A DNA stretch of 64,000 nucleotides, taken from Astrocystis sublimbata (Eukaryota > Ascomycota > Sordariomycetes > Xylariales > Xylariaceae). The notes beneath the pieces were generated by a model. The model made no database searches. It was not told the DNA's origin and saw nothing but the letters and a program-made list of their open reading frames with translations. Position numbers and translations under genes: made by a program. Below are positions 34,729 through 47,171 of the stretch, in pieces. The stretch covers positions 62,001 through 126,000 of the forward strand of contig JAJNNY010000039.1 in NCBI GenBank assembly GCA_022453515.1. Direction: 5' to 3'. Each line of letters opens with the position of its first letter. The stretch's first letter is position 1.

Positions 34729-36293
34729 GTTAGCTGTGGACTTGGTTCGGTGTGTGGCTGTATCTTGTCTGTTCCGCCTGGCAGGCAGGAGAGGGGAGTG
34801 TGCGAGCCGGCGGGGGTAGGGTATCAAGATGCCGTGCCGGCTTGATGAAGTGGCCTGTATTGCGAACACGACATGCAATATGCAACATCCCCCTCAAGCA
34901 AAACCACTGCTGAAGAAGGACATATGGCCCAAGCCAATCCAAGGGATCCAATCATTCGGGGGCAATGCGCATGCGCGCGCACACACACACACACACACGC
35001 ACCTTTACGTCCAACCTCATCTTCACGGCAGCGGCTGGTATGTAGGCGGCAGCGGGTGGGTGTGTCGAGGGCGAGGGAGAGTGGGAGAGGATCAATTAGG
35101 AGTAGGGGGGTCGTCGATGTTGGTAGGCCGGAATCGCATGTGGAGAGGAGCTCCCAGCTGTCTCTCTAAGTGTTGTGTCGTGTCGTGTCTTTCTGCCTCG
35201 TGGGCCAGCGCTTTCAGGAGCGATGTCAGCGTAGCTAGCTTGTCTGGTAGGTCGGACGTCTTGCTCTCGGGTGGCCCTCGAAAGCTTCGTGGTTGGCAGC
35301 GCGCAAAAAGGAGCGGTCGGTTGGTTGGTTGATTGGCAGTATGTAGGTACGTAGGCTTTACCTAGTTAGCTAAGACGGTTGCTCGAATAGCCAGTTGGCA
35401 GATGGAAAGGCAGGCTGATACACCGTGGCCATTGGTTCATCGTGGCGCACTATTCCCACCGCCGCCCAAAGGTACACATCTGGTCACTTTTGACCCTTAT
35501 CGATTGCGCCTGCTGGCTAGCATCCTTGCCCATTAAGTACGCAGTACCTGGGTAGGTGCCTACACAGGTCAGCGCGGGGCCAGCATTCCCCTGATGATAT
35601 GCATATCGATATCGCGGGGTTATTGTTTATATGAAAGCACTGCAGCTGCGCCCCGGGCCAGCTCAGGTGCAGGTGCTTGCGGGGCATTGAAACACCACGA
35701 TGTTGCTTGCAGTCCAACTCTGATAGGCTTCAGGATTCCAATTCCAATCTAGCATTAATTGAGCTGATGTCCTCGAAGAGTATAATGATAATTACAAAAG
35801 CTCCCGAAATAATCGACAAGAAATACACATATATCCTTGTGGTATGCCTGGTCCGCCATTACTACTGGCGAACTCAATTCTCCCCACACCCTATTCTTGT
35901 TGTTCTCAAGTCATATCAGCCTCGCTTATTGACGAACGTTTGCAAAATGACTGTCATAACAGACCCAATTCTGTTGTTCTACATGCAAGTTATCCTTTCA
36001 TCACTTAAGAGAGAAGCGTAGCAAATTGAAGTAAAGTGTAATGTAGTGTATAGGTCTGAATACTCTATGGTATCTGCAGTGCGTTCCTGGTCTACATGAG
36101 GTTTGTGTGAGTGCACTCGTGGTGCCTGGGACTGCGCGCGCTCCGTGCCATTGCGCCCATTATGCTATCCCGGTATCATTTGCTCTGAACGCCTTTTTGC
36201 TCCCTGATCAGTCCCTTGAAACAATCCCGAGCAACGCTTGCTGACATGTCATAATTTCGTCGAAAAAACAAATCGGTTCCCCCGCGCACCGAG
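34729..36293. other. intergenic region
   Basis: SEC27 promoter and the 3' flank of the mannitol-1-phosphate dehydrogenase gene. Contains a CA microsatellite and several TAGGTA-type motifs (35340-35560). No gene is supported. Confidence 0.5.
34980..34998. repeat. (CA)n microsatellite
   Basis: About nine CA units about 250 bp upstream of the SEC27 start codon. Confidence 0.85.
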
Positions 36294-37478
36294 TCATTCC
36301 CGGCCGTCGGCCTGAACCTTCTCCACCACCGCCTTGACCTTGGGGTACAGCGGGTGGCTGGACTCGAGACCGCACACCTGGCTGACCACCTCGTCGGCGT
36401 TCTTCTCGGTCATGATCTTGGCGAGCTCCGCACTCTCCTTGTCGCCCTCGACGTTCTGGAAGCGGAATGCCATCTCGGCGGCCGCCATCAGAGCGTCCGT
36501 GGTCATGCCCTCCTCGGCCAGCGACGCCGCAGGTCCGATCAGCCGCTCATGACGGCCGAGCTTACGCAGCGGCTCACGACCGACACGCTTGACCGAGTCG
36601 TCGAGGTTGGGGTTGCTGATTCTGTCGATGATCTTGTTCTTGTACGCATCCTGCTCCTCCTTGGAGACACCGTGCTTCTTGACGATGAAGGCCGCCGTCT
36701 CCGAGATGGCTGCGGCCACCGACTCCTTGATGCTGGCGTCGGCCATGGCATCGTGGATCGTGGCCTTACCTCTGTTGTAGCCGTAGAAGGCAGCGGTGGC
36801 GTGCGAGGTGTTGACCGTGTACAGCTTACGCTCAATGTAAGGGTCGAGGTTGTCGACCCAGTGGATGGCGCCGATCTCCGGGGGCGAGACACCGGCCTTG
36901 GTGAAGGGGGCGCTCTCGACAACCCACTCGTAGAAGAGCTCGAGCTGAACGTCGAGCGTGGGCTCGCCCTTCTTGTCGGGGACGATACGGTCCACAGCCG
37001 AGTTGGCGTAGATGGTCTTCTTGTCATGGTCGGCCAGGTCGTCGGCAGAAGTGTTCTTGGGGTCCTTGATGTAGCCGGCGAGGTTGGCAGTGTTGTTGAT
37101 CATGTTCTCGCAGGCAATGACGGCGAGTGGGGCCTTGTCGAGCGATCGCTTGGCGATACCCTTGGCAATGACGGGTGCGATGAACTGCAGGATTCTGGGG
37201 CCGACAGAGCAGGTGACCACATCGGCCGCCGCAATCTCGTCAATCAACTCAGCCTCGTGGGTCTTGGAGTTGAGGGCAGTGTAGTTGGTGATGGTCTTCT
37301 GGGTGGTACCCTTAGTACCTAGCTCGACCACGTTGTAAGAGGACTTGGCGTTGATGCTGTCGACGAGGGCGTCCACGACATCGGCGAAGATGACACGGTA
37401 GCCGGCCTCGTGCAAGAAGCAGGCAACGAAGCCTCGGCCGATGTTGCCGGCGCCGAAGTGTACAGCTTTCTTCTCCAT
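36294..37478 (-). CDS. mpdA: mannitol-1-phosphate 5-dehydrogenase
   Basis: A single exon of 394 residues, the usual length. The N-terminus MEKKAVHFGAGNIGRGF is the NAD-binding glycine motif of the family. The middle holds CENMINNTANLAG and the catalytic region HWVDNLDPYIERKLYTVNTSHA with the conserved Lys-Asn-His arrangement of the mannitol dehydrogenase family. The C-terminal helical domain contains GREPLRKLGRHERLIGPA. It interconverts fructose 6-phosphate and mannitol 1-phosphate with NAD(H), in the cytosol, and is the entry to the mannitol cycle of ascomycetes. The coding sequence is GC-rich and strongly codon-biased (C-ending codons), consistent with high expression. Confidence 0.96.
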   Translation of the reverse strand: MEKKAVHFGAGNIGRGFVACFLHEAGYRVIFADVVDALVDSINAKSSYNVVELGTKGTTQKTITNYTALNSKTHEAELIDEIAAADVVTCSVGPRILQFIAPVIAKGIAKRSLDKAPLAVIACENMINNTANLAGYIKDPKNTSADDLADHDKKTIYANSAVDRIVPDKKGEPTLDVQLELFYEWVVESAPFTKAGVSPPEIGAIHWVDNLDPYIERKLYTVNTSHATAAFYGYNRGKATIHDAMADASIKESVAAAISETAAFIVKKHGVSKEEQDAYKNKIIDRISNPNLDDSVKRVGREPLRKLGRHERLIGPAASLAEEGMTTDALMAAAEMAFRFQNVEGDKESAELAKIMTEKNADEVVSQVCGLESSHPLYPKVKAVVEKVQADGRE

Positions 37479-40400
37479 GGTGTGTGATGTGTGATTTGTG
37501 TTGGGTGACTTGGGATGAATGATCGAGTGTGATCAACCACAAGTACTGCTGTGATTGATAGGAGTTTGGTAGTGTGGTAGGAATTGAGGATGAGAAACGA
37601 AGGGAGGAAACAATTGAGGCGGGGAAGAGGTTGAGTTCTTATAGGAAGTGTTCTCGTCAGATGTGCCAACGGGGAAACGAGAGCAAGGTGTAAGAGAGAG
37701 GGACTCAGTCCATCAGGCCAGACAGGGATGACGGGTAGGCAAGCGGCTGGAGTGAGGGGTGGACCGGGGGCCCTTGGAGGGGTCGCAGGGTGGGGCACGG
37801 TGCTGCACCTCAGCGGAGGAAACTACTGGGTGGACTGGCTTGACTGGGGTGCACTTTCCTTGCCGTGGGTCGACTATCGACTGTACGTGAGTCTGGCATG
37901 ACATGTCCGCACTGTCTGCTGACTGTGCCTCGTCGACCTGGCAGCGTTACCGGCACTCGCGGCCATTACAACATGGAACGGGCAGAACTGCCCAGCCACG
38001 GCGGGCAAAGCCAATACATGATATATCACAAACGTACGGGTATCGTACGCATACCCGTTCGCACCTACCTAGGTAAGCTTAGAAAATAACCTATCCGTCT
38101 ACTTATTAGGTAACTTCTTAAATATGCATGCAGAGACACGCATGCGGGCTTTAAGCCAACCGGGATGCCCAGCATCTGTTGCGCCAAAATGTTTGTTACC
38201 TATGATAAGCTGGAATGATGGTCAGACTCGAGGGTGGACTTTGCAAACATTCAATTTGCTTTGCAACTTTCAATCCGAGCTCGGCGGTCTCAATTAATCA
38301 AACCAGTATCAACTGCTAGTTGGTAAGGCTACAAAATAGACTTACATCGCATACTTGAGTTCGGCAATATTATTACTACTGTTATACATGTCTAATGGGT
38401 TTTCATCTCCTAACTCCTTCGCTTGACAGTATAGCTAAGTTTGGCATGTGTGTATGAAATCTCATCGCGTCTCGTGGTAAATGTCTCACTTTAATGTTGA
38501 GTCGATCCACGGCCATGTACTGTTTGCTTGTTGGTGTTTGTCCTAGGAGATATGTTCCAATTTCCCACAGAATTTTCATCGTGTCTCTCCTTCCCCCTCT
38601 TTCTCACCGTGGCACAATTGACAAAGCACATCGGCGTAGAACCTCGTAACGTGATACGATTCGTTCATGCAGCTCCCATGCAGCAAGCACCTGCTCAAGG
38701 TTGCCATTGGCTAGTCGGGCGGAATAATGTTAGTCTGACAACTCCGACTGCGTTGTTTATCGCCCACGGCTTTATTTATCTCTCGCGTGTCAACATGGTA
38801 AATGATAAATCGCTCAGCATCTCGCTTAGTTTGCCCATTAATACTGCCATTAAGTCGAGGGACATGTGCAGTTATCGATGCTCTTTTGAGGCGTGTCCAG
38901 GAAGAACCCGTCAGTCTAGCGACCGTTACACATATTCGGTGGGGAAAATATCGCGGAGCTGGTGGGCGACGTTACTGCACAGTATGCGCTAGCAGGTAAC
39001 GGTCTGGGGCCCGTGGCGTGGCTGCACTGCGCTATCTGTGTCCTAACCACTGTACTGTCCTAGCCCCGATCGCCCTGGGAGGAAGCAGATACGTCATCCG
39101 CCGTCTCACCCGCCCATGCACACACACTCAGCCTGTAGTGAAGCGACGTCGTTTCGGTGGGGTTCCTCTTCCTCGACCCCTTTCCTTTGCGCCGTAACAA
39201 CGATGCATCGACACGATCGAGCGCGCATTGCATCATTTGACAGCATCCTACTCCACGTTTTAGTCCCACGATGTTTTTCCCTTCCCTTCGAGTGTCGTTG
39301 ATTTTCGCTGAACACGTCACCCAGCTGTACTATTGATCAACCCGACTCATCGTCGCATGTGTACCTACCTATCTAGGTACGCTTTCTCGTAACGATGGCT
39401 TTGCCTGTCATCACGATGCGCAATGAGTCGCTCTGCCATACCTACCAATAGTGACAGATATTTCGGGGATATCACAACAGATTCGTCGAATTGGCCAAAC
39501 CATGAAACATGGCACACCGACTTCATTATACAAGTCAAAATGTGGTAATGCCTGCTGGCTGGACCAAACAGTTTCATCCAATGTGCTTTTGCTCAGCTAC
39601 ATCTACAAATTCCATTCCCCATTGGCCGCCTCGGCGCCATCTTGAGGCTCATCTCCGGATCTTCAGGAACTGGGCCAACGTCGTTCCTCTAAGCGCGATG
39701 CGTACCTGGGAGATCCCCTTTTGGCACCAATCATGTCTCATCCATATGTTCTTTGTTGAATATCACGGTGGTTGCTGAACGACAAGGCCAGGCCTCCTTC
39801 TATGTGGTATCCCTAGATCGACGTCGAGCCCCACGCTACGTGAACCACTACAGCAGAACTACAGCACCCCAGTTTCCACAGTCCCATGCTCGTCTAATCG
39901 AGCTCCACCGATGACCCCATCTTGCGACCCTAGCATCCTAGTTAGAGTCCCAGCGTCACTGACATCAGTAGCGCCATCATGTCGATCTAGCATTCGAGAC
40001 GATTCGGCAATCCATCTGCCTCTACTCCTGACTTTCTCTCAACTTCTCACAAGTTGTGAGCTTCATTTTCCCCCAGTCTGCCCAAACGACCAAATCCCGT
40101 GTGGGGAAACTATAAGTGAGAGGCGCTTTTCCAATAATGCTACCTTGACCCCGTTATTTTCAGAGACCCTCAAGATCAATCAATTTGTGGCCAGTCATTC
40201 ATCATCGTCTCGGGCGCCGGTCCGTTTCACGATGTTCACCCCAGGCAAAGACCCGAGGAGTAAAGGACCGAGGGCTGTTTTTATCAAGCACTACTCCACC
40301 CAACGTCACAGTCGGGCTCTCCTGTATCCACACCAATCCACCCACACGGCCATACCCAGTTGAGTCACACTAGCACCACTCACGATAGTTGCTGTCGCGC

Positions 40401-41507
40401 TCTGGTGTGTCCATCGCTGCAGTATCCATTAAACACTTATCAAGTCCCAGACAAATTCCTGCAATCGATGTGGTCTGGACAACCTTCGACGGGTCGTCTT
40501 GACAAATGCGTGGAGTTGCTTGTCTTCCTATCATTTCAACACGTGTGTTGCATCCCACCGAGAAGGAGATACCGCGGCGATATTAAACTTTCGTCGCTGC
40601 ATCCTTGCATATTTCCCCTTTCGATTGTTTCGTGAGTATATAAATCTGGCCATAACTAGGCTCGCCGGCCCGACTCAACTGCCCATGCAATCTTTCACTT
40701 CGGCCCTGTCACCTGTCTCACCCGTCTTTTCCCCCAGAGGCTCCGCGCAAGGCCGATGTCCGACATCCCGTCCCTCGCAAGATAAAATATCTGGCCCCAT
40801 ATTATGATTGTGCGTGCGACTGATCTCCAGCTATCAATCAATACAATCTCACGATGATCCATTCACACGCGTGCCCTCCATATTACTATACACTATACTA
40901 CACGTCTCCGCCTCCCTCTCCTGATTCCTGCGTTTCGTCCCGCAGCAGCAAGCAGCAAGCAGCAAAACCCACCAGAGCCGCCCGGCCTAGATTCCGCTCT
41001 ACGGCCGACCGGCTCTTTAGCCTGCCCCGTTAGGCCCCGACTTATCCCGAGCTTCGCCACTCTCCCAGACCATGACCATGACCATGCCGAGCCATGCCTT
41101 TTTCGAAGTTGATAACTAAATTGATAAGGAAACATCGTGACCTGACCGACTCCCTAGGTAGGTCCCTACCTACATACGCGTGCTTAGCCGTACTCTACTA
41201 GCATGTGATAAGGGGTATCAGAAGGGCAGTTGTTCCAAGACATTTCTCATGCATATGTTTACATATCAGACTAGCTCGTTCCTTTTGTCGTCTTGGCGAT
41301 CTTGCGACTTGTCTACATCTACATATGATCGTAGTTGTTCCCCAGCGAAATACTCACCTACAATCATTACCGGTCAGATTAGAGTAGGAAGGGTAGTTAC
41401 TGGGACTGATCCATTCATTGTTCGCACAGATCCCTTGGCTACTTGCAGTGGTTATATGCCTGGACCTTGAAGAGGCTCCACTCGAGTAGCCTTATCCGAC
41501 GCCTTAT

Positions 41508-41524
41508 GTATGTATGTATGTACA
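41508..41524. repeat. (TATG)n microsatellite
   Basis: Short tetranucleotide array at the start of a longer GT/CAT-rich stretch (41508-41660). Confidence 0.75.
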
Positions 41525-41931
41525 GTATGCGTGTGTGCGTACGCGTAAGTCTGTGCATGTATGCATGCAGGCATACGCATGTAGTGTATGTTACCTCTCG
41601 TCTACTATACGTGCATGTGTCTGTTGTGTTGTGTACGTGTGTGTGTGCATGTGTCTACGACGACTGAATGTAACGTGGGGAAGACCGGACTAATTATTAC
41701 TCGAGGAGGTAGGTAAGTTTAGGTAGGTACCTAGGTAAAAAGGGACTTCCTAGTTATGGGCCTCGGAATGTTGAGACAACCCACACACAACACTTAAGGT
41801 AATCCACAACCCACACTGGCTGGTGGCAAGTGAAACTCATTAAGGCGCTGTCACGACTCGTAACTGGGGGGACTACTGTTAGTCTGCTGGGTATGATTAG
41901 TCTGTGAGTCTGTTAGTCCGTCTGTGTGTCG

Positions 41932-41957
41932 GTGTGTGTGTGTGTGTGTGTGTGTGT
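41932..41957. repeat. (GT)n microsatellite
   Basis: About thirteen GT units in the gene-poor region. Confidence 0.85.
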
Positions 41958-43159
41958 CGGTCTCTGCTGTCGGTCTGGATAGACTGATTGCGTGTTAATT
42001 AATTACATAGCTCGCGGCTCGTGGGGTGTGATCATCGTGTCTCTCTGTGCTGGGAGAGTGGAGCTCGGGTTAGTATGTCAGTAAGTAGGCGATTCCTTAA
42101 GTACAACTACATGTTGCCCTCTAATACTTACTTATGCCGACCTGTGAAGACGATTCACTTGAAATTCACTTAAGCAATTGATGCAATTGTGTGAGAGCAT
42201 TTAGATTCGTCTCTTGCGAGAATTATTACTCATCTATCGTGAAGCTAGGTAATAGCACAACAGAGTCGAGAGACCATGCCATATCATGACAGCATCGAAG
42301 TTATTAGTGACTCAAGTCTCAGATCAGATAGCTTCCTCCACGAAAGATTTCCCATGCGCATTGCTTCCGCCTCTTGGTCGTATTAGTGCCTGCGCCCATG
42401 CGCGCCGATATGTGCTTCCATCGGGAATTGGAAAAACGCATCGCATCGCATCACATCGCAAGGCAACAGAAGATAGGAAAAGCCATGTCGTGCCATGTCC
42501 CGAATGGCGTGTATCGATTAATTGAACCCTTGGTCGTCCACCGCAAACCGCATTGATCATGATCAGGTGTATGCGGAAAGTGTCGTCTCGCCTCATGGTC
42601 GTGTTTGTGAACTTTCGTCGACGAGCTGCGACCTAGCTGCGGCTGGGATGAGATGACGGGAAATAGATGGGAAAGTTCAGACGAAAGAATCTGACGCAAC
42701 GTGACAGCGGAAACGAAACGAATGAAACGAAATGTGACGCGACCAGATCCTTGGGTAAGTCGGGAACTCAATCTTCCATCCAGATTGAGATGACAACTTG
42801 AGGGAAATTTGAATGAGAACTTTGAAACACCGTGTGATCGGGTCTTGAAGGATGTGTTGTAGTCAACGGTTTCCTGCCCCCCAGTGAGTTAACTGACTGT
42901 CCTGTACCCTCATGTTCGCATGCGTTGGTGTTGGGGAAACCTTGGGTCAGAGAGCGACGGAAAAAATCGGCACTGATCGTCTACGGCAGAAGTTCAAGAC
43001 CGAGAGCAAGATTGGCGAAAATCAACATTGCGAAAAAGGAAGAGAGAGATAAGAAAATCATATATCCCTCTCCGTCTGAATTCATGGCAGTTGTCTGCGC
43101 CTGGGAATGGTGATGATCCTGTCTATCCATGTGAAGGGACCGGGAATGCAGGAAGACGA

Positions 43160-44445
43160 TCACCAGCCTTTATAGAAACCATTGTCGTCACATTCAAGAT
43201 GTGTGTTGTCGGCGGGGAAGTAGCTATAATGGTGTAATTGCCTGCCTATGGCTGCCTTGTGCCATTCGCAGAGACTCGATAGATGTTCAGAATCATACTG
43301 CACTTTCTCGAGCTTGCAATTGCTTCTGCAATGTAGACAGAGTCCTTCGAAGACTTCTTCATGAATTTCGGCAATCATACAGCATACGAAGCAACTTCTC
43401 CAGCCTTCAACAGAGCAACCGCCGAAAATTCTTGATATCTTGATAGAGTGCTCCCTCAATGAGATAGGACCAGTCACCTCTTTCGCTGCTTCGAATAGCG
43501 GAATGAACCAGGAAAGTTGGGGGGTCTGGCTACAATGGGCGGAACTCTTTTTCAGTATCTCAAAAAGCCTCTCTTTAGTAGCAGAATGGGCATTCCTCAT
43601 CGAAACTGACAGATGATTGGTTAGTCTCTTTCACTGTGATCGGAACATAGGACTACCTAGGTAATGTCAATATACATACGAAGGATATTCCTCGGCAGAC
43701 GGATATCCTCATAGTGTTGGTTTGGCCACATCTTGCGATAACTGTCAATTGGAATGAATTCTTGAATCTCTCCGATGGAACAATATACCACCTCTTTGGT
43801 CGTGGTCGCAAACAATTTCGAATGACCAAAAGCATAAGCCGGGAAAAGAAGCGATGGATAATGCGCAAGCTCGAGTCCACCTTCCCAGTAACGTACCCAT
43901 TCCGCGAACCATTCTTTCAAGACAATAGGAGCCATACGGAATTTACCTCGGCGTGAGTAATCGCGTGCTGACAGGTCCAAAAGACTAAGAAGCTGCCATA
44001 CGTTGATAATGGCCTCCATGGTGGGATTGAAGTTGTCTCGATGCTCCGGCATCTGGAACCATTCAGCGGGCTTGTGGATACCGCGGAGCAGCATCTCTAC
44101 AGTTTCCCTAGTAGCTGCATCTTCTTCCGTAAGTATCACCAGGCGATCTGGGTGTAGCTGAGTCGCTTCATAGATCTCCGGAGAAACATAAAACCTTGTT
44201 TGATTCTTCACTTTTCCCCGGAATGTCATCTGGACATCAATAGACGTCCGTGAGAGCTCGTCTGGAGAGATAGTGCAGAGAAGTATGTCTTCGGGACCCG
44301 CCGACTCCTTTGCCATCGACGTGACATTAAACCCATCGACATCCAAGCGTGTCGCATCTGAGTTGACTGGTTCCTCCGCACTGTTGGAAATCAGGGAGCG
44401 GTTCTCGTCCGAAGCAATGGCAGCCGTGTTGTCTTGTTCAGCCAT
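43160..44445 (-). CDS. BTB/POZ-like protein, tandem copy A
   Basis: Exons 44445-43680 and 43605-43160 (74-bp intron, GTATGT donor, GACTAAC branch, CAG acceptor) give 403 residues. After an acidic disordered N-terminus of about 60 residues comes a divergent BTB core: FRGKVKNQTRFYVSPEIYEA, then RLVILTEEDAATRETVEMLL, which fits the fungal pattern of a strand followed by 'EDD..T.E.LLR.IH'. A BACK-like region follows (VWQLLSLLDLSARDY and APIVLKEWFAEWV). The second exon has Cys-rich SCFVCCM and GLCLHCRSNC. Sequence and layout parallel the neighbouring gene at 45937-47010, so this is a tandem duplicate. Such proteins may be cullin-3 adaptors or transcriptional partners, but the function here is unknown. 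Confidence 0.72.
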
Positions 44446-45936
44446 CTCCGCAATTGTGTGCCGCCGGAAGCGGATCTTGGTGATCGCAGGGTATTGTTGC
44501 GTGGGCGAATAGGCGAGGGAACAGGGAAGTGCTGATACGCCTTGAAGATTTCAACGAAGCGTCGAGTGTACGTCAAGAAAACCTGGAGATGTAGCTAGTG
44601 TTATTATGAGATCAAGATAGGCTTCAATTGTTCCGCGCAGCAGTGGTAAAGATTTGGAAGAGAAGGAAGGAGCCGAGACCGCAGGGAAGTTGAGTCGGTC
44701 GACTGCTTTGCACGAATTGACAGACTCGGCACCGAAGTCGAAACAGCAATGCTATTGGAAACATACCTGAGATTGGTAGGAGTCTTCGTAAGATTGCTTG
44801 TGTGCCGAAGGGTGTGGCTGCGAAGCTTGAAAGTGGTATGGGCGTTGATGAAGGCAGGGTTGATGTCGGGTGCGAGGGCAATTGCAGCGAGAAAGAACGA
44901 TCTTTAATATGCCACGTCTCCGACGGTGTGCCCTGCTAACACTTAGAAAGTGATGAAGGGCTCAGGGAAGAGACGCGAACTGCCGGGATGAAAAAGGTAT
45001 GATTTGGTGGGAAATGGGGAAACGAAGTGTGTCGAGAGGTCTGAGAAACTCGAGAGAGAAACTCGAAAAGAAGGTGTGGAGGTTGGAGAGTGAGAGAGCG
45101 AGAACAACAGCAGTGCAGGTAAGTACACCGGCGGCCGTAGGTGTGCAAAGTTGCCAGTGTTTGCCTTAGGCTCAGTAGGTCAAGTCTTCTCTGAAGTACG
45201 TAGGTACCTTCCAATTGCAACCAACCACCTGAGTACCTAATCACACGATTTCCAACCTGTTGATCAATCTCCCACCTATGAAGCTCTAATTACAGGGAAC
45301 TATCATTGAACCAGAAACGTATTAGCTCCAGGGAGCCTTTGAACCTGCTCATCACGAGTTGCGTTGGGAAGTATCCAACTCGAGGAAAATGATGCTTTAC
45401 ATGTATGATCGATCAGTTTTAGTTTCAGGGTTATTAATAAATTGACAATACCATTTGCATGCTAGCAGTCCTAGATACATGAACACACATTGAGACTACC
45501 TGAAACCTGATTTTGCAAAATTAATCAAATAAAATACACGTGGATCACAACGTTGACTTCATTCGTTTCTTTACATGACAGCATCCACCGTAAGTCGGAT
45601 AGCTCGCTCCACGAAAATTCTTCTTCGCAACCACAGATTCTACCTGCTGGCCATAGTATAAGCCTGCGTCGACGAGGTGCAACTGACAAGAGCGGATGTT
45701 CATAAATGAAAGCTTAATTCAGTTCGATTCAGCAATCAACGCAATGTAACAAACAGAGGAGATGAAATGTTATGTGACTAGTAACTACATCTATGATCCG
45801 CGAGTAAGTCAAGAACCCGTTCCACCACCAACCAGACAGAAGCATTTGCTATTGCGGACTCCAGAGGCTAGTCGAAAGCGAAGCCAGGAAGCGAAAATAG
45901 GCGATATTCTTTGAGTCTTTTCCCCATACCTTCGTG
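44446..45936. other. intergenic region between the BTB-like paralogs
   Basis: Promoter/5' UTR of copy A and 3' flank of copy B. Pyrimidine-rich on the minus strand between 44940 and 45130. No gene is supported. Confidence 0.5.
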
Positions 45937-47010
45937 TCAATCACAGGTACTTCTGAAAGGAGAAACTTGCATATCTCCAATACTGAGGTTGGGGGTTTCC
46001 CAGCCGTGGAGACTGAAGCCCTTGAAGGCTTCTTGGATGCTGGCCAGGAAGGAGCATATGAAGCAACCGGCACGTTTCTCCCGGGGTGTGATTCCGCCGA
46101 AGACTTCAAGTATTTGATTTATTGCCTCATCAATTCTGACCTGCCCGATGATGCGCTTCGCGATTGGGAATAGGAGTTTAATGGATGCGTCCGTCAGCCG
46201 AGTCCCCTCCCATAATACTTTAAAGTACAGATCCAAGATCTCTGTAAGCCTGTTCTCAAGGCCAGCGTGGGTACTGCGTAAAGCTTCTGAAGTAGAATTA
46301 GCCATGTCCACAAAGTCTGATTTCATCATGTCGTACGTACGGATGAGGTCTTTTCGCACGTGCATATCTGCACACGATTTCGACAGCTGTTTGTTGTGCA
46401 TTAGAGGATTCTTCTCTGCAATCTCGCAGCTCTCTCTTTTGTATGCAAGTTGTTGGGTTGCCCATTTGAACAAATCCGAATGCCTGAGAATAAGAGCTGG
46501 GTAAAGTAATTCGTTGTAGTGCTCATTAAATTTTATGAAACTCGGGAACTGGTGGACCCAGCGCTTGAACCACTTCCGCAGGACGTGGCTCGACACAGGA
46601 AATCGTCCCTGGCGCCAATGGTATGTTGCTTCAATGTACACGAGGGTGAGGAGTGCCCATACTTCTTTCCGAGACTTGTAGTCGAAGTACCACGGATGGC
46701 ACGCGGCGGGGTCTTGCATGCAGCGGAGCAGCACCTCCATGGTGTCGACGCTGGCAGCGTCCTCCTCAGTGAAGACAACCTCGTACGTTGGCCCAGAGAG
46801 CTCAAGCCTCTCGATCAGGGATTGTGAGACTCGAAACTTGCGAGAGGCGCTCTGGGACCCATTCTCTGTCTTCTTCACTTCGATGATGTGATCCCCGCCC
46901 GGTGAGATTTCAGTAACACGCATTTTGGCAATGTTATGCTGTCGGTAACTGAGATCGGTGAATTGAAGGTGATCAGTGTGAGCGGATCTGACAAGGTCTG
47001 GAGAGGTCAT
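45937..47010 (-). CDS. BTB/POZ-like protein, tandem copy B
   Basis: One exon of 357 residues from the ATG at 47010. The BTB-like core is visible: SRKFRVSQSLIERLELSG, then YEVVFTEEDAASVDTMEVLL, then VWALLTLVYIEATYHWRQG and VLRKWFKRWVHQF. The C-terminal part (LENRLTEILDLYFK, ILEVFGGITPREKRAGCFIC) parallels exon 2 of copy A. The open frame extends to an ATG at 47163, but that ATG sits inside a TATATATATG element that looks like the promoter, so the downstream ATG at 47010 (MTSPDLVRS) is preferred; 46923 is another option. Unlike copy A, the BTB-to-C-terminal junction has no intron. Confidence 0.68.
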   Translation of the reverse strand: MTSPDLVRSAHTDHLQFTDLSYRQHNIAKMRVTEISPGGDHIIEVKKTENGSQSASRKFRVSQSLIERLELSGPTYEVVFTEEDAASVDTMEVLLRCMQDPAACHPWYFDYKSRKEVWALLTLVYIEATYHWRQGRFPVSSHVLRKWFKRWVHQFPSFIKFNEHYNELLYPALILRHSDLFKWATQQLAYKRESCEIAEKNPLMHNKQLSKSCADMHVRKDLIRTYDMMKSDFVDMANSTSEALRSTHAGLENRLTEILDLYFKVLWEGTRLTDASIKLLFPIAKRIIGQVRIDEAINQILEVFGGITPREKRAGCFICSFLASIQEAFKGFSLHGWETPNLSIGDMQVSPFRSTCD

Positions 47011-47159
47011 CGAGGTGTCGAGGTCACTTTGGAACAACCCGGTGTTGCAATCGGTGTTGTGATGGTAGGTATTCTTTGTTGTCTGTACAGGAGAGGTAGC
47101 TTGGAAGGTAAGAGTTAACATTGATAAACTAAGAAAGACAGGAAACAGAGGGTTGTAAG

Positions 47160-47171
47160 CCATATATATAG
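47160..47171 (-). promoter_or_regulatory. candidate TATA box of BTB-like copy B
   Basis: CCTATATATATG on the minus strand, about 150 bp upstream of the preferred start codon and overlapping the first in-frame ATG. Confidence 0.4.

Larger units (their letters stand above)
37479..43159. other. 5.7-kb gene-poor region
   Basis: From the mannitol dehydrogenase promoter to the end of the first BTB gene. Open frames do not exceed about 155 codons, and none shows a domain, plausible intron pattern or signal peptide that I can support. Holds CCTAGG motifs at 38068, 41153 and 41730, a TATG repeat (41508-41524) and a GT repeat (41932-41957). It could contain non-coding transcripts or decayed elements that cannot be recognised by eye. 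Confidence 0.45.

Noticed and set aside
36354..37322. 322-codon open frame antisense to mannitol-1-phosphate dehydrogenase
   Set aside because: It mirrors a GC-rich, strongly codon-biased gene; such biased codons leave the opposite strand free of stops. No domain is seen.
39911..40363. 150-codon open frame in the gene-poor region
   Set aside because: Composition is that of non-coding DNA; no domain, signal peptide or supporting intron.
47011..47163. Signal peptide-like N-terminus for BTB-like copy B from the ATG at 47163
   Set aside because: That ATG overlaps a TATATATA element and a secreted BTB protein would make no sense; the hydrophobic stretch is probably 5' UTR.
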